Positions 41,905 through 50,496 of a DNA stretch of 64,000 bases are shown here, one piece after another. Source of the DNA: Clostridium cavendishii DSM 21758. GTDB taxonomy: Bacteria > Bacillota > Clostridia > Clostridiales > Clostridiaceae. The DNA is taken from positions 1 through 64,000 of the forward strand of contig NZ_FQZB01000015.1 in assembly GCF_900141845.1 (NCBI RefSeq), written 5' to 3'. The stretch's first letter is position 1; each line of letters opens with the position of its first letter. Under the pieces are notes generated by a model that made no database searches, had not been told where the DNA came from, and saw only the letters and a list, made by a program, of their open reading frames with translations. Position numbers and translations under genes: made by a program.

Positions 41905-43235
41905 GGTTAGTGAATACTAAAATAAAGCTTTGTATGTTTTTGCCTTATCAATGTACAGCATTAGAAGAATATTTAGAGGGTATGGCTAGTAAAGGATGGC
42001 TCTTAAAGTCTATAAAGAATAACTATTATATTTTTAAAAAATGTGAACCTAAAAAACTAAAATATTCAATAGATTTTTTTGATAAGTTATCAATATTTGA
42101 TAAAAAAAATAGTAGAGTAGCTTTAGAGTATAGAGAATATTGTGAAGTTGCTGGCTGGAGATATGTTTGTGAAAGTGGTAAGCTTCAAGTATTTTGTTCG
42201 GATAAAAATAAAGAACCAATAGCAATACAAACAGATGAAACAGAAAAGTTTAAGGTTGTAAGAAAAACATCTATCTATGCTTTAGGCTTTCAGCTAATAA
42301 ACGTATTACTTTTTATATTTATTTTATTAATGCAATGGATATTTCAAGTACCAGAGTTTATTTTAACTAATAATATAGGTATATTTTCAAGTTTAGTAAT
42401 GTTTATATTTATACTTATTAATCTTACAACTATAATTCATTTTATAATTTGGAGCATTATGGCTAAAAGAAAGCTTAAAACAAATAATAAACTTATTTAT
42501 AGTAATTATAAGCAACTTATTATAAAAAATATATTTCAAAAAGCATATTGTATAATAAGTTTAGTTGGACTTATATGGTTTTGCATAATTGAGGATAGTA
42601 ATATGTCAGGTGGTTTAAGCATAGGTTTTATAATTGGAATAGCTCTTTGTATATTGGTTGATATGTTAGCACAAAGGTGGATAGATAAAAAGAATTACTC
42701 AAGAGAAACTAATATTTTTATAAGAATTGGAGGAATGGCATTAGCAACAATTGTAATGATTATGATTATAAATGTCTCTGTTATTCATAGTGTATTTAGT
42801 GGAGCTTATAATAATCAGCAAGAAGCTAAAGCTAAGAATCCAAGCTTAACATTGATGGATTTTGGATTTAATAAGAATGATAAAGATGAGTATAAGAGAT
42901 ATAATAAAAGTATATTAGCTTCAAGAGAGTTATATTGGTTAAACAACGGAGTTTATTCTTTAGATACTACTATATTTGAAAGTAAATATGGGGTGATTAC
43001 AAGATTTTATGGTGATAGATTGGTTGAGTGGCTTAATAGTATAAGATTTGATTATAAGCTCCAAGAAAGTAAGCTACCTAAAAATATTAAGGTATATTAT
43101 TGTAATGATAAAAAGAATAATGAAGATAGATTTGTATTAGTATCTGATAATAAGGTTGTAGAACTTAGAAAGGGATTTGATACTATAAGCAATGATGAAT
43201 TTTTAAATAAGGTATACGAAAAAGTTTTAAAGTAA
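41901..43235 (+). CDS. DUF2812 membrane protein, PadR partner
   Basis: The 444 residues begin with a DUF2812 domain (FLPYQCTALEEYLEGMASKGWLL at residues ~13-35 in two parts, then LKYSIDFF), followed by about five membrane helices (residues ~130-305) and a C-terminal extracytoplasmic part. PadR-DUF2812 pairs are frequent in clostridia and are thought to sense envelope or drug stress; the PadR may be controlled by this partner. The ATGA overlap with padR shows translational coupling. Confidence 0.88.
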   Translation: MRLVNTKIKLCMFLPYQCTALEEYLEGMASKGWLLKSIKNNYYIFKKCEPKKLKYSIDFFDKLSIFDKKNSRVALEYREYCEVAGWRYVCESGKLQVFCSDKNKEPIAIQTDETEKFKVVRKTSIYALGFQLINVLLFIFILLMQWIFQVPEFILTNNIGIFSSLVMFIFILINLTTIIHFIIWSIMAKRKLKTNNKLIYSNYKQLIIKNIFQKAYCIISLVGLIWFCIIEDSNMSGGLSIGFIIGIALCILVDMLAQRWIDKKNYSRETNIFIRIGGMALATIVMIMIINVSVIHSVFSGAYNNQQEAKAKNPSLTLMDFGFNKNDKDEYKRYNKSILASRELYWLNNGVYSLDTTIFESKYGVITRFYGDRLVEWLNSIRFDYKLQESKLPKNIKVYYCNDKKNNEDRFVLVSDNKVVELRKGFDTISNDEFLNKVYEKVLK

Positions 43236-43406
43236 AACTAAGAAATTAGGGTTAATGCTTAGATGTTTAATTATTTTATCTTAATTATTTTTGTAAGTTT
43301 TTATACTATAAAATATTAGAATTATATACTAACCTTATTTTAATTTGTGGAAAACTATGAGAAAATATAATAAAAATATAAAAATTATGAGAAGGGTATA
43401 GATGAA

Positions 43407-43904
43407 ATGAAAATTGAAACAGAGAGACTTCTAATGATACCAATGACTTATGAATTTATAGTAGACAAGTTAGAAGGCAAACAAAGTAGCATAGAAGAAA
43501 ATGGTGTTAAGATAATAAAAGAATATTGGCAGGAATCCGATATTATAGACATTCTTCCTATGATTAAGGATTACTTAAAGGATAAGGAACCTGATGGATT
43601 CACACCATGGTTAATTATATTAAAGAAATGTAATAGAGTTATTGGTAGTTGTGGATGTCATGGGGAACCTAATCAGAATAATGAAGTTGAAATAGGCTAT
43701 GGAATAGATTCTGATTGTAGGAGAAATGGTTATGCAACTGAGGCTGTTAAAGGATTGGTTTCATGGCTGTTTGAAAAAAAGAAAGTAAATAATATAACTG
43801 CAGAATGTAATATAGATAACATGGGATCAATAAAAGTGTTAAAAAATATTGGAATGATAGAAATAAAGAGAGATGAAGAATTGATTTATTGGAATATAAA
43901 TTAA
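43407..43904 (+). CDS. GNAT-family N-acetyltransferase
   Basis: A 165-residue GNAT enzyme of the RimJ/Acetyltransf_3 type: N-terminal IETERLLMIPMTYEF, VIGSCGCHGEPNQNNEVEIG, the acetyl-CoA loop DCRRNGYATEAVKGL, and the C-terminal NMGSIKVLKNIGM. The substrate is unknown. It starts at ATG 43407 with gaaggg upstream. It is monocistronic. Confidence 0.88.
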   Translation: MKIETERLLMIPMTYEFIVDKLEGKQSSIEENGVKIIKEYWQESDIIDILPMIKDYLKDKEPDGFTPWLIILKKCNRVIGSCGCHGEPNQNNEVEIGYGIDSDCRRNGYATEAVKGLVSWLFEKKKVNNITAECNIDNMGSIKVLKNIGMIEIKRDEELIYWNIN

Positions 43905-43924
43905 TCAGGTTTTAAATAAAGAAG

Positions 43925-43958
43925 AAGGTATGGTAGTTTCACATTATCATACCTTTTA
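43925..43958. terminator. Terminator of the GNAT gene
   Basis: aaggtatg pairs with cataccttt with further weak pairing inside, followed by T-rich DNA. Confidence 0.65.
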
Positions 43959-43981
43959 TCTATTCTTATTTAATTTTATAG

Positions 43982-44253
43982 CTAACGTAGATATAAAATA
44001 TTGTATGAACTAGAATATTTATATCCAAGTTTTTCAGCTAATTTTAAGGACTTATGGTTTGCAGCATCCCAATGCGGAATTAATCCATGTTCTAAACAAT
44101 GAAGTATAAACTTTGCACAAACTATAGTTGCTAATCCTTTTTTCCTAAAGTTATTTTTGGTTGCGATAGAAACCTCTACAGCCTTTTTAGATACGAGAGC
44201 TGCTGAACAGGCAACTACAATATCTCCATCAAGTTCTATGTAGTAACCAAATA
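43982..44253 (-). pseudogene. 5'-truncated GNAT acetyltransferase remnant
   Basis: The minus strand encodes ~90 residues without a start: VFGYYIELDGDIVVACSAAL, then VEVSIATKNNFRKKGLATIV (acetyl-CoA loop) and HWDAANHKSLKLAEKLGYKY, ending at 43982. This is the C-terminal two-thirds of a GNAT domain. The N-terminal part is missing, and the remnant abuts the end of the HD gene. Probably decayed. Confidence 0.7.
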
Positions 44254-44262
44254 CAAATATAT

Positions 44263-45243
44263 TTATTTTGTTTTTAAAACATTAACATAAACGCCTTTTT
44301 TAGATTTTTCTAAAGCCTTTTTATTTAGTATTTTAATTAGTTTAGATTTTTCAGAGGATTTATATAAACAATTATCTATAAAGATATTTGGATCAATAAT
44401 TCTCACTTTATTTTTTTGATGTATTTGATAATTATTAGAATCCTCAACAACCTTAACATTATAATTTAAGTCATTCATTAAACTTTTTATATCTTTAAAA
44501 TTAGAGTTTTTTAATTGACTTAATACATAAGAATCATCTTTTGATAAATCAGTTAAAGTAATTTCATTTAATTCTAAGGCAATTTTTATTGCTTCAGATA
44601 GCTTATTATAAGCATAAGCATTTAATGGATGCATGAAAAAATCTATTACTTCTTTATAATAAACCTGGGTGAACCATTCTGCTTTTTCAATAGAAGTTAT
44701 AACAATCTCTCCGTTCACTACTTTTAAATATGGTAAAAACTCTTTAACTTCTTCATTAGATATAGTACCGTAATTAAGCATATCTCTTAATGTATAATCT
44801 ATTCTATCAGCACATAATGCAGGTGCTGACTTCTCTAGAATAGTCCATTTAGATTCATTATAAAGTATTTCTTTATGATTATAGCCGTGGTTTTCTAATA
44901 TTTTGGGAATAGCTGAATTTTCAATAACATTTATAAATATATTTTCATGATAATCTTCAGCTTTATTATTAAGAGCAAAATCAACGACATGTGAAAAAGC
45001 TGTGTGAGATATATCGTGTAGTAGGCCAGCTATTTGTTCCTCAAGACTACCGCCAAGGAGTTTTATTAGTAGCATTGTACCAATAGAATGTTCATATCTA
45101 GTTACATTCCATTTGGAATTTACAAGATAGCTTGCACCACCTTGATGTATGTTTTTTAAGCGCTGAAGTTCAGGGGTATTAATTAGATTTTCTAAGAGTG
45201 GCTCTATAAAAAATTCTCCATATACTAAATCATTTATTTTCAT
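44263..45243 (-). CDS. HD-domain phosphohydrolase (SAMHD1/YwfO-like)
   Basis: A 326-residue soluble HD protein: LQRLKNIHQGGASYLV, RYEHSIGTMLLIKLLGG (first His), IAGLLHDISHTAFSHVVDF (HD pair and following His) and APALCADRIDYTLRD (last Asp). This is the pattern of the dGTPase-like YwfO/SAMHD1 branch. The substrate is probably a nucleotide triphosphate. A ggagg site precedes the ATG. The gene is alone; the GNAT remnant lies just downstream. Confidence 0.88.
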   Translation of the reverse strand: MKINDLVYGEFFIEPLLENLINTPELQRLKNIHQGGASYLVNSKWNVTRYEHSIGTMLLIKLLGGSLEEQIAGLLHDISHTAFSHVVDFALNNKAEDYHENIFINVIENSAIPKILENHGYNHKEILYNESKWTILEKSAPALCADRIDYTLRDMLNYGTISNEEVKEFLPYLKVVNGEIVITSIEKAEWFTQVYYKEVIDFFMHPLNAYAYNKLSEAIKIALELNEITLTDLSKDDSYVLSQLKNSNFKDIKSLMNDLNYNVKVVEDSNNYQIHQKNKVRIIDPNIFIDNCLYKSSEKSKLIKILNKKALEKSKKGVYVNVLKTK

Positions 45244-45479
45244 ATAATCCTCCTTGTTTTAGTGAATTATTAGATTATAATAAAAATATTACCATAATAA
45301 AACTAAATAAAAAATATGTATTACTTAAAGAGAGGCTAATTAATGACATAAAAGTCAATTGTTATAGTGTATACAAATAACAGAAGAGTTGAAAAATAAT
45401 TTAAGACAATACAAACAGATGTCAGCATTGCCTTAAATTAAAATAAAAAATATTTATTTTTAACCATTACTAATTAATC

Positions 45480-45947
45480 TCACTTTGCAGCTGTTTTTGC
45501 TTGGACTATATTAGTATTGGCTTTTAAAAAGTTCTTTTCTGAACATAATGTATCAACTTCACTTAATAAGGAATCAATTCTTTTCTTTTTATCTTCAGGT
45601 AAATTTGATATATCTATTGATTTAACTTCTTGTAAGCCTGAATTTATAAGATCAGTATCTTCTGCTATAACTTTTTTTTCTAATTCTTTTAGTTTGGGCT
45701 TTAATTCTAGTATCTTTTTATCATCTTTATTACTTATGGCTTCTTCGCTTTCTGCAATTAAATCCTTATAAGTATCTTCATTTTTGTCAAGAATATAATG
45801 TTCAAAGTTTATTTTGTAGTTTCTCACATATTCTTTAAAATCATTTAGGTTATTAGGTTTTAATAATACAATTGAAGCAGTAGCAGTTATGGTGATACTT
45901 AAAATACAAGTTATTATAAGTGCTATCTTTTGTTTTTTAGTAAACAT
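45480..45947 (-). CDS. Membrane-anchored coiled-coil hypothetical protein
   Basis: The 155 residues begin with a basic N terminus and one membrane helix (IALIITCILSITITATASIVLL). The rest is a highly charged helical region (NKDDKKILELKPKLKELEKK, ISNLPEDKKKRIDSLLSEVD), probably coiled coil outside the cell. No family is recognised. A tggaggt site precedes the ATG. The ~70-nt downstream region has a weak hairpin at 45402-45435. Confidence 0.68.
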   Translation of the reverse strand: MFTKKQKIALIITCILSITITATASIVLLKPNNLNDFKEYVRNYKINFEHYILDKNEDTYKDLIAESEEAISNKDDKKILELKPKLKELEKKVIAEDTDLINSGLQEVKSIDISNLPEDKKKRIDSLLSEVDTLCSEKNFLKANTNIVQAKTAAK

Positions 45948-46211
45948 AATACCTCCATTATTTTCATTAATTTTTATAGTACTTTAGTAAAATCTATTAT
46001 ATTATGTTAATTTTAAGAACCTATATAAAGATTTTCGTATATAAGATAAGGAAGTTTACTAAAATTAGATTGTAAAAACAAAAGAGCTTTAATAATAGCT
46101 TTAATTTAATTTAAAAAAACAGTATAATAAAATTTGAGATTAAGGAAAAAAATATTTAGAGATGTTTTGAATGCGAAAATAATTGTTACTTTGGGAGGGG
46201 CTAGTTGTTAT

Positions 46212-48851
46212 ATGTTCATATCAATTGATAAAAACAAAAGAATATATTTTCTGTTACTAATAATAATATCTTTATTAGCAATAGTATGTAATATACATAG
46301 TATTAACTTTATATTAGGATTAAATGTATCATTAACAACAATATTTTTATTTATAATCTTACGTATGTACGGATTAAAAAAAGCAGTACCAGTAGCGATT
46401 ATTGCACACATAATAGCTATATTAAATGAAAAAGTATATGCTTGGGATGCTGTATTTATTATAGAAATAATTTTTATTGGCTTGTGGTTTAAATATAAAT
46501 CAAATAAACAACTTATTTTTAGTGATAGTATGTTTTGGGTTTTTATTGGCTTGCCAGTTCAATTTTTGCTGTATAAAGTATTTTTAAATAATATAGATAA
46601 TAAATTATTATATTTTAACCTTTTTTTTTATTTTATTAATTCATTAATGAATGCTTTCATTTCAGACATAATTTATACATATATTCCTCTTAAAAATTTT
46701 ATGAGTAGAGAAAAAAACTATTATATAGAATTTAAACAATTTATAACACATATTTTAATTTTGGCAGTAATAGTCCCATTTTTAATTAATGGTGCCAGTA
46801 CCTTGGAAGGGACTAATAACAATATTAATAGTGATGTATATAGGATTTCAGAAAATATAAGTACAGAATTAGAAGCTGATTTAAAGCTTTGGAGTAGTGA
46901 GAAGATTGATAAATTAATATTGCTAGGAACTGTTGAAACTGGTTATTTAGACAATTTAATTTATAAGAATATTAAAAATGAAGAATGTGAGGTTACAGTC
47001 CTAAATAAATCTAATATAATTATATCAACCAATTCCAAAGTTATGAATAAAAGGCAAAAGATAAATAAGTATGATCGGAATAATACAACTAAAGAATCTA
47101 TAAGTGATAATTTTTATAGAGTAATTCCTAATAAGCTAGGTAAAAGTATAGCTATACAAAAATGGTTAAGTGGTTACTATGTATATGAAGAGTTTAATAA
47201 AGAATTGGGGATAAAGATAATAGTTAGGTTTCCTATAAATAAATTTCAAGATGAATTTTGGGAGGATATAGTATATCAATTTGAGCTATTAATGATATTT
47301 TCTATATGCTTGATTACTTCTGGTATAGCAATAAATAGAGTAGTAATAAAGACGCTAGCAAATCTTGCGCAAAATACTACCGATTTACCTAATAAAATAT
47401 TAAATAATCAAGATATTAAGTTACCTCAAAGTAATATCTTAGAATTGAGATCACTTATTGATAATTTTAATCATATGTCAAAAAAACTTAATGAGATGTT
47501 CAAGAAAAGTTATGAATTAAACATTAAGTTAGAAGAAAAAACAGATATGTTAACTAAATCTCATGAAACACTTGAAAAGTTAGCTTATTATGATATTTTA
47601 ACTGGACTACCTAATAGATTAAGTTTCCAAATGTTTTTGGAGGAAAATACAAGAAAGAATAAAGAAAAACAAATAGCCGTTATTTTTATGGATATTGATA
47701 GTTTCAAGAATATTAATGATAACCTTGGACATAGCTCTGGAGATGAATTATTAGAGCAAATCGCAAAAAGGCTAAAGAAGACTGTAGATGAAAAAAAACA
47801 AGTCTTTAGATTAGGTGGAGATGAATTTGTTATTGTTTTACTAGAAACTGATTTTGAAGAAGCAACTATAAAAGCTAATGAAATAATGGGTATTTTTGAA
47901 GAAGATTTTATTTTAGATGGAACAAGGTTTAATGTTACAGGAAGTGCTGGGGTCAGTTATTATCCGCATGATGGAAATGATGTAGAAGAAATAACTAAAA
48001 AAGCAGATTTAGCAATGTATGAAGCTAAAGCTAGTGGAAAGAATAAGTTGAAATTTTTTAATGATGATATTAATAAAAAATTTATAGATCACATATCAAT
48101 CAAAAATAACATTGGATTAGCTGTAGAAAGAAATGAATTTCAATTATATTACCAACCAAAGATAAATACTAAGACTTTAAAGATCACAGGGGCAGAGGCA
48201 TTAATAAGATGGTTTAGCAAAGACTTAGGCTTTGTGGCTCCAGATAAATTTATTCCTATATTGGAGGAGTCAGGAGAAATATTCGAGATTGATAGATGGG
48301 TACTAAGGGAGGCTTGTAGGCAAAATAAACTTTGGCAAGAAAGTAATATTGCTATAGTTCCAATATCAATAAATATTTCAGCAAAACATTTTTATAAAGA
48401 AAATCTTTTTAAACTAGTGAAAGAAGTACTTGAAGAAACAAAACTAGAATCTAAGTATTTAAAACTAGAAATAACTGAAAGTGTTTTAATAGAAAATGTA
48501 GATACAGTTATATCTGTTATAAATCAGCTTAGGAGTATTGGCGTTTTAGTATCTATTGATGATTTTGGGAAAGGGTTTTCATCATTAAATCAACTTTTAA
48601 AATTGCCAGTTAATGAGGTGAAAATAGATAAAGAATTTATTACAGATATTACCGTTAATAAAAAAAGGCAAAATGTTATTAGTTTAATAATAGGCCTAGC
48701 CCATAGTCTAGATTTAAATGTAGTAGCTGAAGGAATAGAAACAAGAGAGGAATTTGAGTATTTACTAAAGATTGCTTGTGATGATATACAAGGATATTAT
48801 TTTAGCAAGCCTTTACCTAAAAATGATTTTGAAAGATATTTAGAAAAATAG
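46212..48851 (+). CDS. Membrane GGDEF-EAL protein (c-di-GMP synthesis/hydrolysis)
   Basis: An 879-residue protein. About five to six membrane helices fill residues 1-~200, then an extracytoplasmic domain (~215-365), a further helix, a HAMP-like linker and coiled coil, GGDEF (RLGGDEFVIVL near 535) and EAL (GAEALIRW near 660, DDFGKGFSSL later). Both catalytic motifs look intact; the RxxD inhibition site is absent. ATG 46212 has ggaggg 10 nt upstream, while the longer TTG reading lacks a site. A solute-binding lipoprotein gene follows 31 bp downstream with overlapping signals, suggesting ligand-dependent control of c-di-GMP. Confidence 0.93.
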   Translation: MFISIDKNKRIYFLLLIIISLLAIVCNIHSINFILGLNVSLTTIFLFIILRMYGLKKAVPVAIIAHIIAILNEKVYAWDAVFIIEIIFIGLWFKYKSNKQLIFSDSMFWVFIGLPVQFLLYKVFLNNIDNKLLYFNLFFYFINSLMNAFISDIIYTYIPLKNFMSREKNYYIEFKQFITHILILAVIVPFLINGASTLEGTNNNINSDVYRISENISTELEADLKLWSSEKIDKLILLGTVETGYLDNLIYKNIKNEECEVTVLNKSNIIISTNSKVMNKRQKINKYDRNNTTKESISDNFYRVIPNKLGKSIAIQKWLSGYYVYEEFNKELGIKIIVRFPINKFQDEFWEDIVYQFELLMIFSICLITSGIAINRVVIKTLANLAQNTTDLPNKILNNQDIKLPQSNILELRSLIDNFNHMSKKLNEMFKKSYELNIKLEEKTDMLTKSHETLEKLAYYDILTGLPNRLSFQMFLEENTRKNKEKQIAVIFMDIDSFKNINDNLGHSSGDELLEQIAKRLKKTVDEKKQVFRLGGDEFVIVLLETDFEEATIKANEIMGIFEEDFILDGTRFNVTGSAGVSYYPHDGNDVEEITKKADLAMYEAKASGKNKLKFFNDDINKKFIDHISIKNNIGLAVERNEFQLYYQPKINTKTLKITGAEALIRWFSKDLGFVAPDKFIPILEESGEIFEIDRWVLREACRQNKLWQESNIAIVPISINISAKHFYKENLFKLVKEVLEETKLESKYLKLEITESVLIENVDTVISVINQLRSIGVLVSIDDFGKGFSSLNQLLKLPVNEVKIDKEFITDITVNKKRQNVISLIIGLAHSLDLNVVAEGIETREEFEYLLKIACDDIQGYYFSKPLPKNDFERYLEK

Positions 48852-48882
48852 TTTTTAGGTCTTGCTTAGGAGGACGTTTTTG

Positions 48883-50202
48883 ATGAAAAAGTTATGTTAT
48901 ATACTAATGATAAGTTTTTTGTTTACTTTTGTTGGTTGTGAGAAAAATGATATGAATAGTACTACGGCATATTCTAATAATAATGGTAATGAAATAAAAA
49001 AAGAAAAAACAACAACATTGAAGTTATGGACTCATTATGGGGGATGGGAAAGGTCGATAAATGAATTTAAAAAAGATCATCCAGATATAAATATTGAAGT
49101 TGAAACTTTTAAATTTGATGACTATGTTAAAAAATATTTGAAGGCATTGTCTACAGGTGAAGTGCCAGATCTTATGGTAATAGATAGTACTAGTTGGGGA
49201 AATTTTAATAGTATTTATGGACTAGAAGATTTAAAGAAAGAACAGTATGGTATAGCTAAATATGAAAATGATTTTGATAAGGAGCTTTGGAATTTAGGAC
49301 ATAGATTTGATTCTAAAGAATTAATAGGGATACCATTTGCAACAGCTCCATTAGTTTTATATTATAGGGCAGACATAATGAGTAAGTATGGATTTCCATC
49401 AGAGCCGGAAGAGTTGGGCAAATATATAGAAAATCCTGAAAATTGGTTCAAAATAGCTAGAACATTAAAGAAAGATAATATATATATATCAGAAAAGGTA
49501 ACTGATCCAATGAAAATGGCTATTAGTCAATATGGATATTATGATAATAACTTGAATTTTTTAGGTAATATTTCTGAATTTAAAGAACTATTAAACATAT
49601 CAAAAAAAATGAAACAAGAATCGTTAGTTTCATATTTAGATTTATGGAAAGAAGAGGGAGTTCAGGCATTAAAAGAAGGTAAATTAGCTATGATAAGTAC
49701 ATTTGGATCTTGGGGCTCAGGACAGATTGAAAACTGGGTACCAGAACAAGCTGGAAAATGGCGAGTAACTAGGTTACCTTTTAATATTTATGGATGGAAT
49801 AATAGTTCAATATTATCAATGCCAACAGGAAGTAAGCATAAAGAAGCTGCAGCTAAATTCATAGAATTTTACTGTTTTAAATTCAAACAAAATGATTTAG
49901 TTGGAAGTGTTCCAGGATATATACCATCTAGGAATAATTTGAAAAGATTAGAATATAGTAATAAATTTTTAGGTGGACAAAAAGAACAAAAATTTTATGA
50001 ATATTTAATGAGTAAAACTAATGAACATATAGTAACGCCTTTGGATGAGAAAACGCTAGGAATATGGGAAAAAGATATAAATGATGGAATAGCTGATAAT
50101 AAAGGGGCAGATGCTATAATGGATTCAATTAGGAGTGATATAGATAAGACCTTAGGTGAGGAAAGAAAAATATTGCTAGAGAATAAAAATAAATCGCAAT
50201 AA
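48883..50202 (+). CDS. Extracellular solute-binding lipoprotein (ABC sugar type)
   Basis: A 439-residue lipoprotein (lipobox FVGC, Cys19) of the family 1 solute-binding type: LKLWTHYGGWERSINEFKKD, PDLMVIDSTSWGNF, GIPFATAPLVLYYRADIM and AMISTFGSWGSGQIENW. These usually deliver sugars to ABC permeases, but no permease or ATPase gene is near. It follows the GGDEF-EAL gene in the same operon, with aggagg 10 nt before the ATG. It probably acts as a sensor for that protein. Confidence 0.9.
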   Translation: MKKLCYILMISFLFTFVGCEKNDMNSTTAYSNNNGNEIKKEKTTTLKLWTHYGGWERSINEFKKDHPDINIEVETFKFDDYVKKYLKALSTGEVPDLMVIDSTSWGNFNSIYGLEDLKKEQYGIAKYENDFDKELWNLGHRFDSKELIGIPFATAPLVLYYRADIMSKYGFPSEPEELGKYIENPENWFKIARTLKKDNIYISEKVTDPMKMAISQYGYYDNNLNFLGNISEFKELLNISKKMKQESLVSYLDLWKEEGVQALKEGKLAMISTFGSWGSGQIENWVPEQAGKWRVTRLPFNIYGWNNSSILSMPTGSKHKEAAAKFIEFYCFKFKQNDLVGSVPGYIPSRNNLKRLEYSNKFLGGQKEQKFYEYLMSKTNEHIVTPLDEKTLGIWEKDINDGIADNKGADAIMDSIRSDIDKTLGEERKILLENKNKSQ

Positions 50203-50206
50203 AATA

Positions 50207-50235
50207 TTGACTATGGTTTATTTTGGGGTTAAAAT
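50207..50235 (+). promoter_or_regulatory. Promoter of the hisS leader
   Basis: TTGACT (50207-50212), 17 bp, TAAAAT (50230-50235). The predicted start near 50242 is just before the leader peptide ribosome binding site aggagg (50253-50258). Confidence 0.65.
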
Positions 50236-50264
50236 ATCAATAACTTAAATTTAGGAGGAATACT

Positions 50265-50312
50265 ATGAAAATAAATTGTTTATCAAATGTACAATTACAT
50301 CATCATCACTAG
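50265..50312 (+). CDS. Histidine leader peptide (15 residues, four consecutive His)
   Basis: ATG 50265, with aggagg 7 nt upstream, encodes MKINCLSNVQLHHHH and stops at TAG 50310. Four tandem His codons (CAT CAT CAT CAC) just before the stop are the hallmark of a histidine attenuator leader, as in the enterobacterial his operon (seven His). Here the gene downstream is a histidyl-tRNA synthetase. The coding sequence is itself part of the competing RNA helices. Confidence 0.85.
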   Translation: MKINCLSNVQLHHHH

Positions 50313-50447
50313 CAGACTTGTGTCGCTTTTTTATTAGCAGGTACAAGTCTAGGTTTATTGTAGGCTTGTATCTCTGCTAGGTGATGATAAACAATTATTT
50401 TCTTAGTTTATTGTTTACCCTGTAGGTGTGGCCTACAGGGTTTTTTG
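50274..50447 (+). promoter_or_regulatory. Ribosome-mediated histidine attenuator with terminator
   Basis: Helix 1: AATTGTTTATCA (50274-50285, inside the leader ORF) with TGATAAACAATT (50385-50396), continued by ATCACTAGCAGA (50305-50316, His codons and stop) with TCTGCTAG-g-TGAT (50373-50385). Competing: AGACTTGT (50314-50321) with ACAAGTCT (50343-50350), or the latter with TAGGCTTGT (50361-50369). TAAACAAT (50388-50395) can also pair with ATTGTTTA (50410-50417). The terminator ACCCTGTAGG / CCTACAGGGT followed by T6 is at 50417-50447. A stalled ribosome on the His codons would open helix 1. The exact antiterminator is not resolved. Confidence 0.8.
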
Positions 50448-50496
50448 TATTAAGTTATTTATAAATTTAGAAATTTATTTAAAGGAGAGTTTTAAA

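Noticed and set aside
45402..45435. Hairpin taagacaat / attgcctta after the coiled-coil gene
   Set aside because: It has a central mismatch and no good T-run on either strand; not listed as a terminator.
50317..50447. T-box riboswitch upstream of hisS
   Set aside because: The conserved T-box sequence (AGGGTGGNACCGCG type) and specifier loop are absent. A His-rich leader peptide with competing helices explains the region better.
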